Positions 61,538-64,000 of a stretch of DNA of 64,000 nt are shown piece after piece. Below the pieces are notes generated by a model. That model was not told the DNA's origin and ran no database searches. It was given only the letters and a program-made list of their open reading frames with translations. Origin of the DNA: Labrenzia sp. R4_2 (GTDB lineage: Bacteria > Pseudomonadota > Alphaproteobacteria > Rhizobiales > Stappiaceae); contig NZ_JAGHRJ010000009.1 in NCBI RefSeq assembly GCF_017743865.1, forward strand, positions 87,032 to 151,031. The letters are read 5' to 3'. Position 1 is the stretch's first letter; every line of letters begins with the position of its first letter. The position numbers were made by a program, and so were the translations under genes.

Positions 61538-62350
61538 ATGATAGTTGACAGCCACTGCCACCTCGATTTTCCAGACTTTGACGGCGAACGTGACGAGCTT
61601 ATCGCACGGGCAAAAGAAGCGGGCGTTGAGTTGATGGTGACGATCTGCACCCATATCCGAAAATTCGATCAGGTACTCGCCATCGCTGAAGCCTACCCGG
61701 AAGTTTACTGTTCAGTCGGCACCCATCCGCACAATGCAGGCACTGAACGCGGTATCCCCGTCGACGAAATTGTCCGGCTGGCCGAACATCCGAAAGTTGT
61801 CGCTATTGGTGAGGCCGGTCTGGACTACTTTTATGACAAGGCGCCGCGGGACGCTCAGGCAGAAGGCCTGCGGATCCATATCGAGGCAGCGAGGCAGACT
61901 GGTTTGCCTTTGGTCATTCATTCCCGCGATGCGGATCACGACATGGCGGCGATCCTGCGTGAGGAAATGGGGAAGGGGGCCTTCCCTGCCTTGCTGCACT
62001 GTTTCTCGTCCGGCCGCGATCTTGCCCTCACCGGCATCGAGCTCGGTCTCTACGTATCGTTCTCCGGCATACTGACGTTTAAAAAGTCCGAGGAGTTGCG
62101 CGACATCGCCCGGGAGCTGCCGGCCGATCGGCTGCTTGTGGAAACCGACGCCCCTTACCTTGCCCCCCAACCAAGACGCGGCAAGCGCAATGAGCCAGCT
62201 TACACTGCGATGACAGCTGCCGTTTTGGCGGAGGTTCGCGGCGTGAGCGAAGAAGAAATAGCCCGTCAGACCACAGAGAATTTCTTTCGTCTTTTCAAAA
62301 AGGTACCAAAGCCGGAAAGTGTTTCCAACGAAGTCGCGGGCGCAGCATGA
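61538..62350 (+). CDS. TatD family metal-dependent hydrolase
   Basis: A 270-residue amidohydrolase-fold nuclease-like enzyme. Metal ligands are visible as DSHCHLDF (residues 3-10), GEAGLDYFYDKAP near 92, HSRDADHD near 128, HCFSSGRD near 153 and ETDAPYLAPQPRRGKRNEPAY near 205. TatD relatives have DNase/exonuclease or D-aminoacyl-tRNA deacylase activity. It overlaps the next gene by four bases. Confidence 0.93.
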   Translation: MIVDSHCHLDFPDFDGERDELIARAKEAGVELMVTICTHIRKFDQVLAIAEAYPEVYCSVGTHPHNAGTERGIPVDEIVRLAEHPKVVAIGEAGLDYFYDKAPRDAQAEGLRIHIEAARQTGLPLVIHSRDADHDMAAILREEMGKGAFPALLHCFSSGRDLALTGIELGLYVSFSGILTFKKSEELRDIARELPADRLLVETDAPYLAPQPRRGKRNEPAYTAMTAAVLAEVRGVSEEEIARQTTENFFRLFKKVPKPESVSNEVAGAA

Positions 62351-63189
62351 GTGTCCGGCTGACGATCCTCGGCTGCGGGTCTTCCGGCGGCGTTCCACGG
62401 ATCGGGAACGATTGGGGAAAGTGCGATCCTAAGGAGGCTAAGAACCGGCGGCGGCGTTGTTCACTGCTTGTGGAAAAGTTTGGGGATAACGGCTGCACAA
62501 CGGTGTTGATCGACACGGGCCCGGACCTGCGCGATCAGCTTCTTGGTGCTGATGTTCAACGCATGGATGCCGTGCTTTATACCCATGCGCATGCCGACCA
62601 TCTTCACGGGATTGATGATCTAAGGGCGTTCATGGTCCGTGATCGGCGGCGGATCCCGGTTTACATGGATATCCCGACATTCGACAAGGCAATGGCCGCC
62701 TTCGGCTATTGTTTTGAAACGCCCAAGGGGTCCAGTTATCCACCCATTCTCGAATGGCATGGCATGACGGCGGCAACGCCGGTTGTGATCCACGGTCCGG
62801 GCGGTGAAATTGAGTTTTTGCCGATTGAAGTGACCCACGGTGAAATCAATGCCCTTGGGTTTCGGATTGGAAACACGGCTTATGTCCCTGATGTTTCAGA
62901 TATTTCCCGTGAAAGCTTCGATTTTTTAACCGGGTTGGATCTGCTTATTTTGGATTGTTTGCGCCGCAATCCGCACCCTAGTCATTTCAATTTGGATGAC
63001 GCGCTCAGCTGGACAAAGGACCTTGCGCCAAAAAAAGCGATTTTCACCAATCTTCACAACGACTTGGATTATGAAACACTGAAAGCAGAGCTGCCGGATG
63101 GCATCGAGCCGGCTTTTGATGGTCTTCAAGTTCTGATCGACGGTGCATTGGCGGAAACCATGCCCAGGATCGCGGCGGATGCCGGCTGA
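62347..63189 (+). CDS. MBL-fold metallo-hydrolase (PhnP-like)
   Basis: A 280-residue metallo-beta-lactamase-fold protein. Metal motif THAHADHLHGIDDLRAF near residue 79; the N-terminus RLTILGCGSSGGVPRIGNDWGKCDP is typical of the PhnP/phosphodiesterase-like group. It probably cleaves a phosphodiester, with the substrate unknown. It is coupled to tatD (ATGA overlap) and overlaps recX by 11 bases. The tatD-MBL pair downstream of tmk-holB is a conserved alphaproteobacterial arrangement. Confidence 0.9.
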   Translation: MSVRLTILGCGSSGGVPRIGNDWGKCDPKEAKNRRRRCSLLVEKFGDNGCTTVLIDTGPDLRDQLLGADVQRMDAVLYTHAHADHLHGIDDLRAFMVRDRRRIPVYMDIPTFDKAMAAFGYCFETPKGSSYPPILEWHGMTAATPVVIHGPGGEIEFLPIEVTHGEINALGFRIGNTAYVPDVSDISRESFDFLTGLDLLILDCLRRNPHPSHFNLDDALSWTKDLAPKKAIFTNLHNDLDYETLKAELPDGIEPAFDGLQVLIDGALAETMPRIAADAG

Positions 63190-63709
63190 ACGGCGATACA
63201 AGATCCCGACAGAAGACCGATTGACCCGGTCGGCCGTTCATTATCTTGAGCGGTACGCGAGCACTGAGGCCAATTTGCGAAGAGTGCTTGAGCGGAAGGT
63301 TTCCCGCGCGTGTCATGCGCTCGATTTGGTGGCGGATGATTACCGCGATCTCATCGAAAGCATCGTCGCAAAATGCGTCCGCAATGGCATGGTCAATGAT
63401 CGTGGATTTGCAGAGATGAAACTGGCGAGCCTTAGGCGCAAGGGCCAATCGAAGAAGAAGATAGAAGCACAGCTTCGGGCCAAAGGCGTTCCAGCACATA
63501 TTATCGAAGCTGTTACGGCCGAAGACACGTCGGAAGATCGGACAGCCGCGATCGCTTATGCAAAGCGCCGGCAGTTCGGACCGTTCCGTGATCAGGCCAA
63601 ACGGGACGACCGGCGCTTAAAAGACATCGCTGCGATGTGCCGCGCTGGTTTTGATTACGAGACCGCTCGTCAGATCATTGACGCAGACCTGGACGATCTC
63701 TGCGCATAG
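63179..63709 (+). CDS. recX: Regulatory protein RecX
   Basis: Modulates RecA filaments; 176 residues. The three-helix repeat pattern is visible: HYLERYASTEANLRRVLERKVSR, DRGFAEMKLASLRRKGQSKKKIEAQLRAKGVPAHIIEAV and ARQIIDADLDDL. ATG 63179 overlaps the MBL gene by 11 bases. recA is not in the window, so the gene is unlinked, as in some Alphaproteobacteria. Confidence 0.85.
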   Translation: MPAERRYKIPTEDRLTRSAVHYLERYASTEANLRRVLERKVSRACHALDLVADDYRDLIESIVAKCVRNGMVNDRGFAEMKLASLRRKGQSKKKIEAQLRAKGVPAHIIEAVTAEDTSEDRTAAIAYAKRRQFGPFRDQAKRDDRRLKDIAAMCRAGFDYETARQIIDADLDDLCA

Positions 63710-63878
63710 ATCCAGAGCGTGGATCGTTTCAATGTGCGATGCGGAGGTGATGACTGCAAACCAGTGTCGATATCACACGAAGAGAATGTGCGTTCCAAAG
63801 TGTCCGGTTAGACCGTGACTCCGCTGTTTCTGTGGTTGTATTAAATGTTCCATAATATTGATTATGCGTATTATGCTT

Positions 63879-64000
63879 GTAGACGCCGGGCTAAAATGTC
63901 TCACATTCGCAATTCAAAAATGTCACGCTCCCCGTGTTCTTTGGGATGTTGGGAGTTCGGACATGGGATGGGTTTTGATGAGTGAGCGTGACTTGCACCG
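63879..64000 (+). mobile_element. Left end of an ISNCY-type insertion sequence (truncated by the window)
   Basis: From about 63879 (TGTAGACGCCGGGC) the sequence carries two copies of an AAAATGTC-type motif (63893-63900 and 63917-63924) resembling transposase-binding end repeats. A transposase-like start codon follows. Upstream is a repeat ATTATGC-GT-ATTATGC (63861-63876). The exact left boundary is uncertain because the right end is outside the window. Confidence 0.5.
63963..64000 (+). CDS. ISNCY-family transposase, N-terminal fragment
   Basis: The final bases encode MGWVLMSERDLHR before the window ends. This matches, from memory, the very conserved N-terminus of ISNCY-type transposases (MSERDL followed by an HTH domain). 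Alternative start is the ATG at 63978. Only 12 full codons are visible, so the call depends on this motif and on the end-like repeats upstream. Confidence 0.5.
   Translation, partial: MGWVLMSERDLH

Noticed and set aside
1..64000. CRISPR arrays, prophage or rRNA genes
   Set aside because: No regularly spaced repeats, phage structural genes or rRNA sequence were seen.

Overview
The window reads as a chromosomal segment of a marine, aerobic alphaproteobacterium of the Hyphomicrobiales, most like Stappiaceae (Roseibium/Labrenzia or a close relative). This is inferred from the protein repertoire: phosphatidylcholine synthase, an IalB-family protein, HspQ, rhizobial-type DctB/DctD, TAXI-type TRAP and BMP-type ABC transporters, UbiH-like hydroxylase, and the dac-tmk-holB-tatD-MBL block. 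I could not run a database search, so no species is named. There are 54 protein genes I would defend (one a truncated transposase), plus one very short doubtful fragment, one tRNA, several intrinsic terminators and one partial insertion sequence at the right edge.

Layout. 0-6.5 kb: tgt, a DUF4864 exported protein, galU, kdsA, eno and a JmjC/cupin-like gene with an 18-bp perfect palindrome in front. 6.5-13.5 kb: a DsbA-family (FrnE-like) protein; a three-gene run of an orphan YejA-like binding protein, an acyl-CoA-synthetase-like protein with ruined motifs and a degenerate receiver/GGDEF protein; an IalB protein; hspQ. 13.5-20.5 kb: a HpcH/HpaI-family CoA lyase, an LpxL-type acyltransferase, an AEC transporter, DUF1801, a UbiH-family hydroxylase, DUF2182 and pcs. 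20.6-32.7 kb: quinone oxidoreductase, LysR regulator, then a purine block (uraH, xdhA, xdhB, xdhC) running into a BMP-type nucleoside/purine ABC transporter. 32.8-37.7 kb: a Tat-exported patatin, a membrane alpha/beta-hydrolase and a GGDEF/EAL protein.

37.7-54.7 kb is the most unusual part. Two arginase/agmatinase-family genes, both with Sec signal peptides, are each divergent from a paralogous AraC regulator, so a secreted ureohydrolase plus AraC module is present twice in tandem. It is flanked on one side by a four-gene HupE/UreJ-type cluster with a parvulin-like PPIase, and on the other by a TAXI TRAP transporter, a DctB/DctD pair and a cNMP-binding/thioredoxin-reductase-like protein. Nickel- or manganese-dependent hydrolysis of a guanidino compound in the periplasm is a reasonable inference but is not shown by the sequence.

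54.9-64 kb: fumC, tRNA-Ser(UGA), an almost 900-base stretch without a convincing gene (it holds a perfect TGTGA-N6-TCACA box), then rlpA, a DacA-like protein that has lost all three penicillin-binding motifs, tmk, holB, tatD, an MBL-fold hydrolase and recX. The last ~120 bases look like the left end of an ISNCY-type insertion sequence whose transposase is cut by the window edge.

Start codons were chosen from Shine-Dalgarno spacing, signal peptides and gene overlaps; several differ from the longest possible frame.
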